NCBI RefSeq assembly: GCF_000007345.1
Contig: NC_003552.1
Coordinates: forward strand, 1,364,001-1,428,000
DNA from: Methanosarcina acetivorans C2A
GTDB lineage: Archaea; Halobacteriota; Methanosarcinia; Methanosarcinales; Methanosarcinaceae
Direction: 5' to 3'
Length of the DNA stretch: 64,000 nucleotides
Below the pieces are notes generated by a model. That model made no database searches, was not told the origin of the DNA, and worked only from the letters and a program-made list of their open reading frames with translations. Position numbers and translations under genes: made by a program. Positions 52,854-61,478 of this stretch are shown here, one piece after another (the first letter of the stretch is position 1; every line of letters starts with the position of its first letter).

Positions 52854-54872
52854 ATTAGGCCGCTGATATTCGGGAATGGAAAAATCCTGATTTGTGAAGA
52901 TGAGAAAGGGACTATAAGGGACGTCTATTTCCCATATGTAGGGCTTGAGAACCACGGGAACTCGATAAAGGTCGGTGTATGTGACCTTGATTCCCTTTAC
53001 TGCAGCTGGCTTGAAAACTGGAAGATCCGGCAGCGGTATAAGCCAGAGTTCGGGGTGGAGTTTTGTCGCAGGATTCTTGAAAGCTCAGGAAAACATGAAG
53101 AAGACAAAGTCGGGGAAGGGAATGAAAAGGAAAAAAGCGGTGAAGGAGTGCCTGAAGTCTGCAAAGGAGTAGTCTCCAATATCGGGGAAACTGTTTTTGA
53201 AAATTCTGAGCTTGGGCTCAGAATTACTGTATGGGAGACGGTCCACCCATCTGTGAATATTTTCTACAGAACATTCGAAGTCAGGAATATCTCCAACTCC
53301 TCAAGGCGCCTCCGCCTTTTTTCCAACCAGAATTACAGGATCCTCGAGCATAAGATCGGAGAAACTGCTGTAATTGATAAGCATACCCTTATCCATTACA
53401 AACGCGACCGCTATTTCCTGCATGCAAGTGAACCTGCTTTTGACCAGCATGCTGTAGGAACAGCTGAGTGGAAGGGGCTTGAAGGTACCTGGAAAGACAT
53501 GGAAATAGATGCGAATCTGAGTGGAAACCCTGTGGCGCACGGCTCTGTGGATTCCACTCTGGGCTGGACCCTGCCCGAACTAAAACCTGGGGAGACAACA
53601 AGGGTTCATTACTGGATCGTTCTCGGGAAAAATTACTGCAGTGTACTTAAAATCCATAAGAGGGTAACAGAATTCGGAAAAAGGGACATTTTCCACTACA
53701 ATTTCAACTTCTGGCGCTCATTTATCGAACGGGTATCCGTGCTTCCCGAATATGCCTGGATGCCGCAGCTTCCGGAAAAGGTCATAAAATGCTTCTATAG
53801 AAGTCTCCTCACGGCTGTAGCACATATGGATATCAAGGGTTCAGTAATCGCATCCTGCGATTCGGATATTAAACAGTTTGGAGCAGATCTCTATACATAC
53901 TGCTGGCCCAGAGATGCCGCCTGGGTCTGCCTTGCTCTCGATCGGGCACGGTATCACCATCTGAGTGCCGAGACATTTGAATTCTTTTCAAAAACCCTCA
54001 CTCCCAGGGGCAACTTCCTTCACAAATATACGCCTGCAGGAGATTTCGGGAGCACCTGGCATCCTGTGCCCATGGTCCAGATTGATGAGACAGGTCTTCC
54101 CCTCTATGCCCTTTACAACAACTGGGAGATTGCAAGGAGTGTATGGACTACAGGCAGGTATTATAGGTGTCTTGTAATTCCTGCAGCTAATTACCTGACA
54201 AAAGCAATTGAAAAGGAGACAGGTCTTCCTATCCCGAGTTTTGATCTCTGGGAAGAGCGAAAAGGTGTACATACCTACAGTGCCTGCACGGTCTATGCAG
54301 GGCTCAGGGGAGCCTGTGAACTCGCTCGTTCCCTTGGAGATTACGGCAATGCAGACATCTGGAAAGGGGCTGCGGATCGGGTAAAGGAGGAAATTATTAA
54401 GAGGCTTTATGACAATAAACTCAAACGTTTCCGGCGTTCCCTGGAAGAAGCAACCCTTGATTCCTCCTTATTTGCAGTCTGGTACTTTGGGGTCCTTCCC
54501 CCCGATGATCTCCGGGTAGTCCGGACAATGGAAGCAATTGAGCGTGAATTACTGCGCCCCTCAGGCGGAATTGCCAGATATCTCCATGACAGTTACTATG
54601 GCTACATGAACAGCTGGATAATCTGTACTCTCTGGCTTTCCCAGTGGCACTCTGCAATAGGAAACCTGGAAAGAGCCCTCGAGCTTCTGGAGTGGTGTGC
54701 TGATCACGCCCATCCAACAGGCCTTATGTCAGAACAGGTGGATGATAGGGGCAGGCCCCTTTCTGTACTTCCGCTTGCCTGGTCCCATTCAGCTTTTGTG
54801 CTTGCTGTGCTTGAATATCTGCAAGCCCTTGAGAAAAGCGAGGGCGGTATCTGTGCCTTACCGGGAGAATAA
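52854..54872 (+). CDS. GH15 glucoamylase (glucan 1,4-alpha-glucosidase family), apparent ATT start
   Basis: About 672 residues: an N-terminal beta-sandwich (to ~250) then an (alpha/alpha)6 barrel. Key GH15 motifs: YCWPRDAAWV substrate-binding region, FDLWEERKG with the general-acid Glu (about 465), and LMSEQVD with the general-base Glu near 626. Probably cleaves terminal glucose from glycogen-like reserve or trehalose. Start: the only standard candidate, GTG 52845, lies inside the perfect Shine-Dalgarno GGAGGTG (52841-52847), so it cannot be used with that site. ATT at 52854, six bases after it, gives the expected N-terminus xRPLIFGNGKILI. No signal peptide, so intracellular. Confidence 0.9.
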   Translation: MRPLIFGNGKILICEDEKGTIRDVYFPYVGLENHGNSIKVGVCDLDSLYCSWLENWKIRQRYKPEFGVEFCRRILESSGKHEEDKVGEGNEKEKSGEGVPEVCKGVVSNIGETVFENSELGLRITVWETVHPSVNIFYRTFEVRNISNSSRRLRLFSNQNYRILEHKIGETAVIDKHTLIHYKRDRYFLHASEPAFDQHAVGTAEWKGLEGTWKDMEIDANLSGNPVAHGSVDSTLGWTLPELKPGETTRVHYWIVLGKNYCSVLKIHKRVTEFGKRDIFHYNFNFWRSFIERVSVLPEYAWMPQLPEKVIKCFYRSLLTAVAHMDIKGSVIASCDSDIKQFGADLYTYCWPRDAAWVCLALDRARYHHLSAETFEFFSKTLTPRGNFLHKYTPAGDFGSTWHPVPMVQIDETGLPLYALYNNWEIARSVWTTGRYYRCLVIPAANYLTKAIEKETGLPIPSFDLWEERKGVHTYSACTVYAGLRGACELARSLGDYGNADIWKGAADRVKEEIIKRLYDNKLKRFRRSLEEATLDSSLFAVWYFGVLPPDDLRVVRTMEAIERELLRPSGGIARYLHDSYYGYMNSWIICTLWLSQWHSAIGNLERALELLEWCADHAHPTGLMSEQVDDRGRPLSVLPLAWSHSAFVLAVLEYLQALEKSEGGICALPGE

Positions 54873-54910
54873 AACAGTTATTTCATACCTGCTTTATCTG
54901 GAAAGTTTTT

Positions 54911-55348
54911 TTAAAACTCTTTCTCATAGTACAGGTACCCTTTTTCTTCTTTTAAAAAAGTAAAGCCGTGCTTGAGATACATGCCTATCGCTTTTTTAAG
55001 GGTCGAATCGGTTTTGAGCACGACACCTGAACAATTTTTTTCGGCGAAATCCAGGGCTGCCAGAAAAAGCTTTTTTCCGTTCCCTTTGCCCCTGAAGTTC
55101 TCTTTGAGGTAGATGCGCCTGATTTCGCAGCGTTTTCCTTCAAGTTTGCGCACTCCTGCCGTGCCCACCACCCTGCCGTCGGCCAGGCCTACAAAAAAGG
55201 TTCCTCCTTTTGCAAAATAGTAGCCGTTGATGTCATTCAGGTCAGAATCTTTAAGCCTGTCGTACGCAAAGCCGTGTTCCAGCAGAACTTCCAGGACGAC
55301 GTCACGGACTTCTTCCTTTCTGGATTCATCGTAGCTCTGGATTATCAT
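54911..55348 (-). CDS. GNAT family N-acetyltransferase
   Basis: 145 residues. Acetyl-CoA-binding motif A reads IRRIYLKENFRGKGNGKKLF (R-G-K-G-N-G loop), followed by ALDFAEKNCSGVVLKTDSTLKKAIGMYLKHGF, the typical end of the fold. AAGGAG lies 7 bases before the ATG. The start overlaps the 3' end of the amidohydrolase gene by 23 bases, so the two genes are co-transcribed; the pair (acyl removal and acetylation) might share a metabolite, which is speculative. Confidence 0.88.
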   Translation of the reverse strand: MIIQSYDESRKEEVRDVVLEVLLEHGFAYDRLKDSDLNDINGYYFAKGGTFFVGLADGRVVGTAGVRKLEGKRCEIRRIYLKENFRGKGNGKKLFLAALDFAEKNCSGVVLKTDSTLKKAIGMYLKHGFTFLKEEKGYLYYEKEF

Positions 55349-56585
55349 TTGTTTTCTCCTTTGATTGAGGGTCGAGGTATTTTTCGGGGTGCTTCAGGAA
55401 ATCCAGGGAAATGGTGTAGAAAATTTCAGTGCCTGTGCGCAGGATTTTTTCATCAATATCGAAAGTAGACGAGTGGTTGATCTCCACAATTCTTTCTTTC
55501 TGGTTCAGAGTGCCAAGGGAAATAAAGATGCCGGGCACTACCCGCAGATAGCTTGCAAAGTCTTCGGCAGCAAAGGTCTTTTCAAGTTCCGGATAGATTG
55601 TGAGCTCAGGGAAGCTTTCCTGCAGTTTTAAGTTAACCGCATCTGTGAAAACCGGGTCATTTACCAGGACCGGGTACCCGTGAAGGACATCAAGTTCGTA
55701 ATCCGGAAGCCCTGCAAACTCCTCTCCGGGTTTTACGTATCTTTCCTTTATCCTTTCAAGGCACTCTTTTATTGTCAGGTCGATGATTTCTGTAGTCCTG
55801 CTGTCAAATGTCCGGTAGCTCCCGAGAGCCTCCACTCTGTCAGGGGTCCTGTTGAACTGGGCTCCTCCCTGAATCCTGCCTACTCCCAGGACATACTTAT
55901 CAGGTTCAAGCTGTTTTTCAAGGGCTGGGTAGATGCTGCTTATGAAGTCCGTTGCCATCCGGACGGGGTCGATGCAGCTTTCGGGTTTTGAGATATGGCC
56001 TCCCTTTCCTTTAAAGACGATTTCAAAACGGTTTGTGCTTGCCATAAAAGGCCCCGGGCGAAAACCCACGCTTCCGGATTCGTGGTTGGTAAAGATGTGC
56101 ATGCCCATAACCGCATCCACGCCTTTTAGCCCTCCTTCGGCAATAACTCTCTCCGAACCACCCGGAGGGATCTCCTCTGCAGGCTGGAAGATCAGGCGGA
56201 CTTCCCCCGGAAAGTCCCGATTTTCTACAAAAAGCCGGGCAGCCCCAAAAAGCATTGCCATATGCCCATCATGCCCGCAGGCATGCATTACCCCGTCGTT
56301 TCTGGAAATATAGCCTTCGTTTCTTTCTGTGAATTCTTCCTGCACCTGCAGGCCGTCGGTATCCGTCCTCAGGGCAATGCAGGGTCCGGGCATCGTGCCC
56401 TTTATACTTGCAAGCACGCCGGTGTCCGCAATTTTCCTGGCTTCTATTCCCAGTTCTTCAAGGATTTTCAGGATTCGTTTCTGGGTTTCATATTCTTCGA
56501 AACTGAGTTCGGGATATCGGTGAAATTCTCGCCTCAGCCGGATAATCCAGGCTTCAAACGTTTCTGCGCTCGGGTCCTCTCTCAA
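55326..56585 (-). CDS. M20 family amidohydrolase (N-acyl-amino acid / IAA-amino acid hydrolase type)
   Basis: 419 residues. Dinuclear-metal peptidase family M20D: REFHRYPELSFEE at the start, MHACGHDGHMAMLFGAA (metal-binding and catalytic Asp), FQPAEEIPPGGSERVI (catalytic Glu pair) and a dimerisation domain around FKGKGGHISKPESCIDPV. Likely hydrolyses N-acyl amino acids. The start is a TTG seven bases after GAGGT; there is no in-frame ATG near. First gene of a two-gene operon with the acetyltransferase. Confidence 0.92.
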   Translation of the reverse strand: MREDPSAETFEAWIIRLRREFHRYPELSFEEYETQKRILKILEELGIEARKIADTGVLASIKGTMPGPCIALRTDTDGLQVQEEFTERNEGYISRNDGVMHACGHDGHMAMLFGAARLFVENRDFPGEVRLIFQPAEEIPPGGSERVIAEGGLKGVDAVMGMHIFTNHESGSVGFRPGPFMASTNRFEIVFKGKGGHISKPESCIDPVRMATDFISSIYPALEKQLEPDKYVLGVGRIQGGAQFNRTPDRVEALGSYRTFDSRTTEIIDLTIKECLERIKERYVKPGEEFAGLPDYELDVLHGYPVLVNDPVFTDAVNLKLQESFPELTIYPELEKTFAAEDFASYLRVVPGIFISLGTLNQKERIVEINHSSTFDIDEKILRTGTEIFYTISLDFLKHPEKYLDPQSKEKTNDNPELR

Positions 56586-57116
56586 ACGTATTACCTCGGA
56601 TTTTCTGCATATGCAGTTTCTTCCATTTATTTTCGATATATTCGATATTTTTTTACTTCTTCAATATATATTGATCCATGTATATATTAGTCCAGGTATG
56701 CATTACTCCATTTTCTTCCCCATTAATCAGGAATTAAGACACTGACAGTTAAATACATTAATGGCACAATACATTTTATCCTGCTGTTAATTTTGAATAA
56801 CGGCAGTTAAAGGATTGGCAGTTGAAGGGTTATTAACCTGTCTTTTTAAGTACGTTATTACTGTCATTATGAAGTCACTTTAATGTTATTATAAAGTGCT
56901 CTTAGCTACATTAATAGTGTTTTTGATTGAAATCAAAATTATTCTGGCTGCAATTAATGTTGTTTTTGATTGAAATCAAAAGTGTTCTAACTTAAAAACA
57001 GTGCTCTTAATTGCAACTAAAAATGTTCTTAAATGTTCTTAACTGAACGATAATCTGCGGCAGTTAATAAGTTTCAGTAGACCCGAATACTCTTCATATT
57101 TACAGGGATGGTACAA
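56586..57116. other. Divergent spacer with ~43-bp repeat containing palindromes
   Basis: About 530 bases between the amidohydrolase and nucleotidyltransferase genes. TTTTGATTGAAATCAAAA occurs at 56921-56938 and 56964-56981, inside two ~43-bp imperfect repeats (56910-56952, 56953-56995). Short GTTCTTAA and GGCAGTTAA words recur nearby. No gene seen. Confidence 0.55.
56910..56995. repeat. Two ~43-bp repeats, each with an 8-bp-arm palindrome
   Basis: Each unit starts ATTAAT and holds TTTTGATT-GA-AATCAAAA. The dyad spacing (43 bases, four helical turns) would suit paired binding of a dimeric regulator. Regulatory role is inferred. Confidence 0.6.
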
Positions 57117-58058
57117 ATGCTCAAAACACGCCTGAGAGATTTTCTTCTTACAAAAGACGACTGGCTTTTTGCGGTTTCGGACTACTTCCGTAGCGATGGA
57201 ATAAGAGCTACACTCCGCTACGTTCTGGATGAAACCGGGGAGAGGGAGTTAAACGGGAAAAGATACAAAAAATACGATTTCGGCCCTGCTTTCGAATTTA
57301 TGAAACAAAACAGGCCTGAGTGGGTCCGGGACGTGCATGTTGTCCCTGAGTCCGAAGTAAAAAAGGTGCTGCGCCCCTCGGATGTAATCCCCGAACTCGT
57401 AAATTCCGACAGCCGGGTAAGGGCGATCGTAAAGGTGCTTGACCTGGCCGGAATTCCCTGGACAAGCATGGGCGTTACGGGTTCTATGCTTGCAGGTCTG
57501 CAGAATGAGAGTTCTGATATTGATTTTGTTGTCTACGGTCCCATGTGGTTCAGGGCAAGGGATGCCATAACCATTGCAAAACAGCAGGAGGGCCCCATTG
57601 AAGAAATCGATGAGGCGATGTGGCAGAGGATCTACAGGAAAAGAATCCCTGAGATTTCTTTTGACGAATTCATGCTTCATGAGTCCAGGAAAGGCAACCG
57701 CGGCATGGTCGAAGGCACTTATTTTGACCTCCTCTTCGTGCGGGAATGGGACCAGATTAAAGAGCCTCTCCTGCGGGGAAAAGATACGGTCAAAATGAAA
57801 ATAGAAGCCGAGGTCACAAACGCTGACTTTGCCTTTGACAGCCCTGCTTACTACAAAGTGGAACACGACGAGATCGACCATGTACTCTCCTACACCCATA
57901 CCTATGCAGGCCAGGCTCTCCCCGGAGAGACAATAGAAGCCCGCGGGGTGGTCGAAGAAGTCGGAGACATAAAGCGGCTGGTCGTTGGCACCTCAAGGGA
58001 GCCAAAAGGGGAATGGATCCGATCCCTTACCTGGCTTGAAAAATGCGGGTATAGGTAA
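57117..58058 (+). CDS. Predicted nucleotidyltransferase (Pol-beta superfamily)
   Basis: About 313 residues. The middle holds GVTGSMLAGLQNESSDIDFVVYG: the GS loop and the DxD pair of the Pol-beta nucleotidyltransferase fold, so the catalytic site looks intact. The N-terminal ~100 residues are basic (KTRLRDFLLTKDDWLFAV) and the C-terminus (ETIEARGVVEEVGDIKRLVVGTSREPKG) is beta-rich, perhaps a separate OB-like domain. The family is archaeal and I know no assigned substrate. ATG 57117 is chosen because GGT lies 4 bases upstream; ATG 57108 has no usable spacing. The condensation-like gene follows after 16 bases. Confidence 0.75.
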   Translation: MLKTRLRDFLLTKDDWLFAVSDYFRSDGIRATLRYVLDETGERELNGKRYKKYDFGPAFEFMKQNRPEWVRDVHVVPESEVKKVLRPSDVIPELVNSDSRVRAIVKVLDLAGIPWTSMGVTGSMLAGLQNESSDIDFVVYGPMWFRARDAITIAKQQEGPIEEIDEAMWQRIYRKRIPEISFDEFMLHESRKGNRGMVEGTYFDLLFVREWDQIKEPLLRGKDTVKMKIEAEVTNADFAFDSPAYYKVEHDEIDHVLSYTHTYAGQALPGETIEARGVVEEVGDIKRLVVGTSREPKGEWIRSLTWLEKCGYR

Positions 58059-58074
58059 AAAGGTATGTTTGGAA

Positions 58075-59394
58075 ATGAAGTCTCAAAATATTCCCCAAAC
58101 GATGCCCGTCACATCGCAGGATATGTTTAATTATGCGGCTCGTTATGGGATTTCAAATCATACTCTTCAGGCTGTAATACATTTTAAAGATAAGCTGGAT
58201 GAGGCGAAACTGGCCCGGGCTGTAAGACTCTCTATTGATGCCGAGCCTGTTCTGGGCTGCTTTTTTGTAGAAAGGGAAAACAGCCCATTCTGGCAGCGCC
58301 TTTTTGATCCGGAAAAAATTTCCTGGTGCAGGCTGGAAGAGACTAAGGACAGGGAAGATTCGGTTATGAAGTTTCTGCTTGAACCTTTGAATATGGACCT
58401 TGACCCGCAGATACTGGCGCTCCTGCTGCGCTACTGTCAGGAAGACACCCTGTGCATCAAGCTCAACCATGCCTGTTGCGATGGCAGGAGCGCCAGAGAA
58501 TACCTTAAACTGCTGGCTGGCTTATATACTAAGCTTTGCAGAGATCCTTCTTTTGAACCCGAACCGAATGTGCAGGGAAAAAGAGACCAGAGTGCTGTGC
58601 TTGAAGCCCAGGGAATAACTGAACTCAAATCTTCTCTCATTCCTGAGGAAACGGAGCCTACATGGGCTTTTCCCTGGCAGCGATCTGCAGAGCAGGAATC
58701 GATGCAATTCTCTGTAACTCGAATCCCTTCCGGAAATTTTCGGAACATTGCGGCCTATGCAAGGGCCCACGGAGCAACAATAAACGATATTATCCTGACA
58801 GCTTATTTTCGAGCGCTATTTGACATGATAGAACCTAAACTTTATGCTCCAATGGAAATCCAGTTTACCGTGGACTTACGCCGTTATTTGCCAGAAGAAG
58901 AAAATATATCCATCTCCAACTTATCCGGGATCGAGAGTTTGAGACTTCCCGGGATAAAATGCGAATCCTTTACTTCCACACTGGAAAGGGTTGTACTCGC
59001 CATGAAAAGAATTAAAATTCACTTTCCAGGTATGCAAAGTGCTCTTGCCTGCGAATTAATGCGCGGAATGAATTCTCAGGAAGTCCTGGAAACGGTTAAA
59101 AAAGAGTGGCAAACATCTCTGGTAAGCGGAAAATCTTCCCCTATGCTCACCAATTTAGGAGTAATCAGCCCAACTCCGCTTTTTTTTGGAGAAGTAGAAG
59201 CTGAAGACGCTTACGTGGTCACTCCAGCCTTCCATGCTCCTGCCTTTATGCTAGGGGCTTCAACATATAATGAGGTACTGACTCTTACGGCAGGCTATTA
59301 CGAGTCTGCCACAAAGAAAGAGGACGTCGACCATTTTCTCGATCTGGTTGTTGGTGGGCTGAGTTCCTGTGATATTCGAACAGATCGTGCTTAG
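58075..59394 (+). CDS. Condensation-domain-like acyltransferase (HxxxDG motif)
   Basis: About 439 residues. The CoA-dependent acyltransferase motif appears as LNHACCDGRSAREYL (H-x3-D-G), with an N-terminal lobe of TSQDMFNYAARYG type and a late FTVDLRRYLP segment where the family's second conserved region lies. Such proteins include NRPS condensation domains, PapA acyltransferases and wax-ester synthases. Stand-alone archaeal versions are uncharacterised; lipid or glycan acylation is plausible. Start: ATG 58075 or TTG 58069 after AAGGT; upstream open frame overlaps the nucleotidyltransferase gene and is discarded. Likely operon with that gene. Confidence 0.8.
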   Translation: MKSQNIPQTMPVTSQDMFNYAARYGISNHTLQAVIHFKDKLDEAKLARAVRLSIDAEPVLGCFFVERENSPFWQRLFDPEKISWCRLEETKDREDSVMKFLLEPLNMDLDPQILALLLRYCQEDTLCIKLNHACCDGRSAREYLKLLAGLYTKLCRDPSFEPEPNVQGKRDQSAVLEAQGITELKSSLIPEETEPTWAFPWQRSAEQESMQFSVTRIPSGNFRNIAAYARAHGATINDIILTAYFRALFDMIEPKLYAPMEIQFTVDLRRYLPEEENISISNLSGIESLRLPGIKCESFTSTLERVVLAMKRIKIHFPGMQSALACELMRGMNSQEVLETVKKEWQTSLVSGKSSPMLTNLGVISPTPLFFGEVEAEDAYVVTPAFHAPAFMLGASTYNEVLTLTAGYYESATKKEDVDHFLDLVVGGLSSCDIRTDRA

Positions 59395-59652
59395 CCAACA
59401 ACGAAAAGGAAACAACCAACCCGTTATTCAGGCGGATTGCAATCAGTGGGGCATCGCGATTTAAGGTTGTTTTCCGTTATTCCATACCAGTCCAGTGTGC
59501 CGCTTAATTGGTTCAGGTCTTTTTTTGTAAAAGGAGGACCGGAAAGGCTTTCCTAAATACTAAATCGAAATTACTCGAAATTAAGAATGGAGAAGAAAAA
59601 AATAGTAGATCGAAAGGAAGGTTTCTCCGAACCTCCCCAGGTCTTTAGAGAT
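59395..59652. other. Convergent spacer
   Basis: 258 bases between two gene ends. A T run at 59519-59525 could terminate plus-strand transcripts. Nothing else recognised. Confidence 0.35.
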
Positions 59653-61149
59653 TTATTTTATCTTCTTTTTCTTCAGGGCTGCATACGATGCCAGAAGTCC
59701 GGCTGCTGCAAAAGAAATACCGGCTCCCGGGGAATCCTCATCGGTTTTTTCGTTATCTGAGGCCAGGTTTTCTTCATCTTCTTTAGATGTTTCTCCTGTA
59801 CTCATTATATTATTTTCTTTATTTCTAATTGGAGTTATCTCTATTACCTGAGTATCTTTTTCAGGCCCTGCAATCGCAAATGGAGAAAATCCTGGGGTTT
59901 CTGAACTAAAGTAGAAGTAATTCTGATCCTCTCCAGTCAGGTTAGTGGGGAGGGCGTTCCAGGTGTCATCACTGTACCTGTACAGGGTCATTGTGGTTTC
60001 ACTTATGCGGTTTTCGGAAAGCCAGGTCCCGTTTACCCTGAAGTTTATCCGGGCATTTTCAAGGTTATCGGAACTTGAAAAGCCACTGTTTCCGACCCAG
60101 ATATTCAGGTTCTTGTAGACGGTTCCGGGGGCAGGTTCTTCCACTATTGAGGATGTGTTCTTCAGCATTTCCACAATTGTGGTTGTTTTCCCGAAGTTCT
60201 TTTTCGGATCAAACTCAATACTAACGATCTCGTTTGTTTCCCCTTGGAAGGTGTAGCAGGTGTGGATTCCTTTGAAGACCTGTTCATTTGCAACCTCTTT
60301 AAGCTCTACGTTTCGGCTTGATTCCGGAGAGCCTCCCCCTCCTCCTCCTCCCCCTCCGCTGCTTCCGCTGCTTCTACTGCTACTTCCTTCGGAAGACGAG
60401 GCTTCTTCAGTGACTGTAATAAAGCCTGTTTTTGTCTCGGTATCGTTTCCGTAGGTACTGTTGCTTGCTGTGAGGGTGACAGTATAGGTTCCCGGCGTTT
60501 CATAGATCCATGTCGGATTTTTATCTGTAGAGTCGATGCTTCCGTTTCCGTTAAGGTCCCATTGCCAGGAATCCGGGTTATTCGTACTCAGATCCGTGAA
60601 CTGGACTGCAAGAGACACATTGCCTGAGAGGGGGGTTGCGGAAAATTCGGCTTCAGGAGAAGGGTATGTGACTATTATTTCCGAAGCTCCCGTAACAGGC
60701 ACCGCGGAGATTGAATATGCCGAAACATTACCTGAGATTGTGAAATTTCCGGGTTCAGTATTTGATGGCACTGTAACCCTATACTCTACGGTTTTTTTCC
60801 CTCCCGCCTGGAGGTTCTCTACCCAGATCCATTCCAGGGTAGACGCTTTGAAAGTTTCGGAATTCTGGAATGTAGCCCCGTTATTTTCAATTACGGTTAC
60901 ATCCCATCCGGCGGGAAGGTTTTCATCAAGCGTAGGGGCTTCAATGTACTGGGCTGCTTTTATATTCACGGTTACTGTAAAGGTTTCGCCTGCATAAACC
61001 GTTCCTGCAGAAAGCTCCCTGCTCGCCTCGATTCCGGAGGCTGAAACCGGCAGTACTGTGACAGCAAAAAATAGAAGAAATATAAAACCGGAGGTAAGAC
61101 TTGAGCTTTTGATCCGGTTTTTTACTTTAAAAGTTTCAATAGTTTTCAT
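59653..61149 (-). CDS. Cell-surface protein with PKD domain and PGF-pre-PGF domain
   Basis: 498 residues from ATG 61149, which follows AAAGGA. A signal peptide with hydrophobic core (SGFIFLLFFAVTVLPVSA) ends near residue 39. Domains: a DUF11/NEW3-like beta domain (about 40-160), a PKD domain (AEFSATPLSGNVSLAVQFTD ... PGTYTVTLTAS, about 165-250), a Ser/Gly linker with nine Gly in a row, a PGF-pre-PGF domain (VEIEFD-type IVSIEFDPKKNFG to TPGFSPFAIAG), and a C-terminal hydrophobic anchor followed by KKKKIK. Likely an S-layer-associated adhesin or envelope protein, N-glycosylated (several NxS/T). A longer frame upstream to 61227 lacks a signal peptide at its start and is rejected. Confidence 0.87.
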   Translation of the reverse strand: MKTIETFKVKNRIKSSSLTSGFIFLLFFAVTVLPVSASGIEASRELSAGTVYAGETFTVTVNIKAAQYIEAPTLDENLPAGWDVTVIENNGATFQNSETFKASTLEWIWVENLQAGGKKTVEYRVTVPSNTEPGNFTISGNVSAYSISAVPVTGASEIIVTYPSPEAEFSATPLSGNVSLAVQFTDLSTNNPDSWQWDLNGNGSIDSTDKNPTWIYETPGTYTVTLTASNSTYGNDTETKTGFITVTEEASSSEGSSSRSSGSSGGGGGGGGGSPESSRNVELKEVANEQVFKGIHTCYTFQGETNEIVSIEFDPKKNFGKTTTIVEMLKNTSSIVEEPAPGTVYKNLNIWVGNSGFSSSDNLENARINFRVNGTWLSENRISETTMTLYRYSDDTWNALPTNLTGEDQNYFYFSSETPGFSPFAIAGPEKDTQVIEITPIRNKENNIMSTGETSKEDEENLASDNEKTDEDSPGAGISFAAAGLLASYAALKKKKIK

Positions 61150-61200
61150 GAAAACGAGTCCTTTAGTTTTGTGGGGAGTAACTGGCATATATTCTGGTAT

Positions 61201-61272
61201 CATTTTAACAGCTATTTTAGCAACCATTTTAACAGCTGTTTTAGCAACATTTTAGCAACTATCTTAACATCT
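61201..61272. repeat. 24-bp tandem repeat, 2 units plus degenerate third
   Basis: CATTTTAACAGCTATTTTAG begins the unit at 61201-61224; 61225-61248 differs by one base; a shorter diverged unit follows. It lies just upstream of the PKD surface-protein gene. Confidence 0.85.
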
Positions 61273-61445
61273 GTCTTCTTCTTATCTATCTTAATTTCTA
61301 TATTCTGTCTTGGTCTATATTATTATAACTGTGAACCACCGGATATTTCTTTAATTTTTGAGGACTATTTATTTTTCAGTATCTTCTGGCTTCGAAAAAT
61401 CTGAGCCGATGAGGGATAACTGCGAGTGAATCCGCAGTTAAAGTC

Positions 61446-61457
61446 ACATATAAATAA
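61446..61457 (+). promoter_or_regulatory. TATA box of the DUF4139 gene (leaderless mRNA predicted)
   Basis: ACATATAAATAA centred ~27 bases before the ATG at 61479. In archaea transcription starts ~25 bases after the TATA box, so the transcript should start at or within a few bases of the start codon. Consistent with the lack of any Shine-Dalgarno. Confidence 0.6.
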
Positions 61458-61478
61458 AACAGTGTTCTATTTTCTGTT

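Larger units (their letters stand above)
61150..61478. other. Divergent promoter spacer with 24-bp repeat
   Basis: 329 bases. Tandem array at 61201-61270 and, toward the right, the TATA box of the DUF4139 gene. The minus-strand promoter of the PKD gene is probably inside or near the array. No gene seen. Confidence 0.5.

Noticed and set aside
57985-58074. 30-codon N-terminal extension of the condensation-like protein
   Set aside because: It overlaps the end of the nucleotidyltransferase gene and has no start signal; the ATG at 58075 or TTG at 58069 is preferred.
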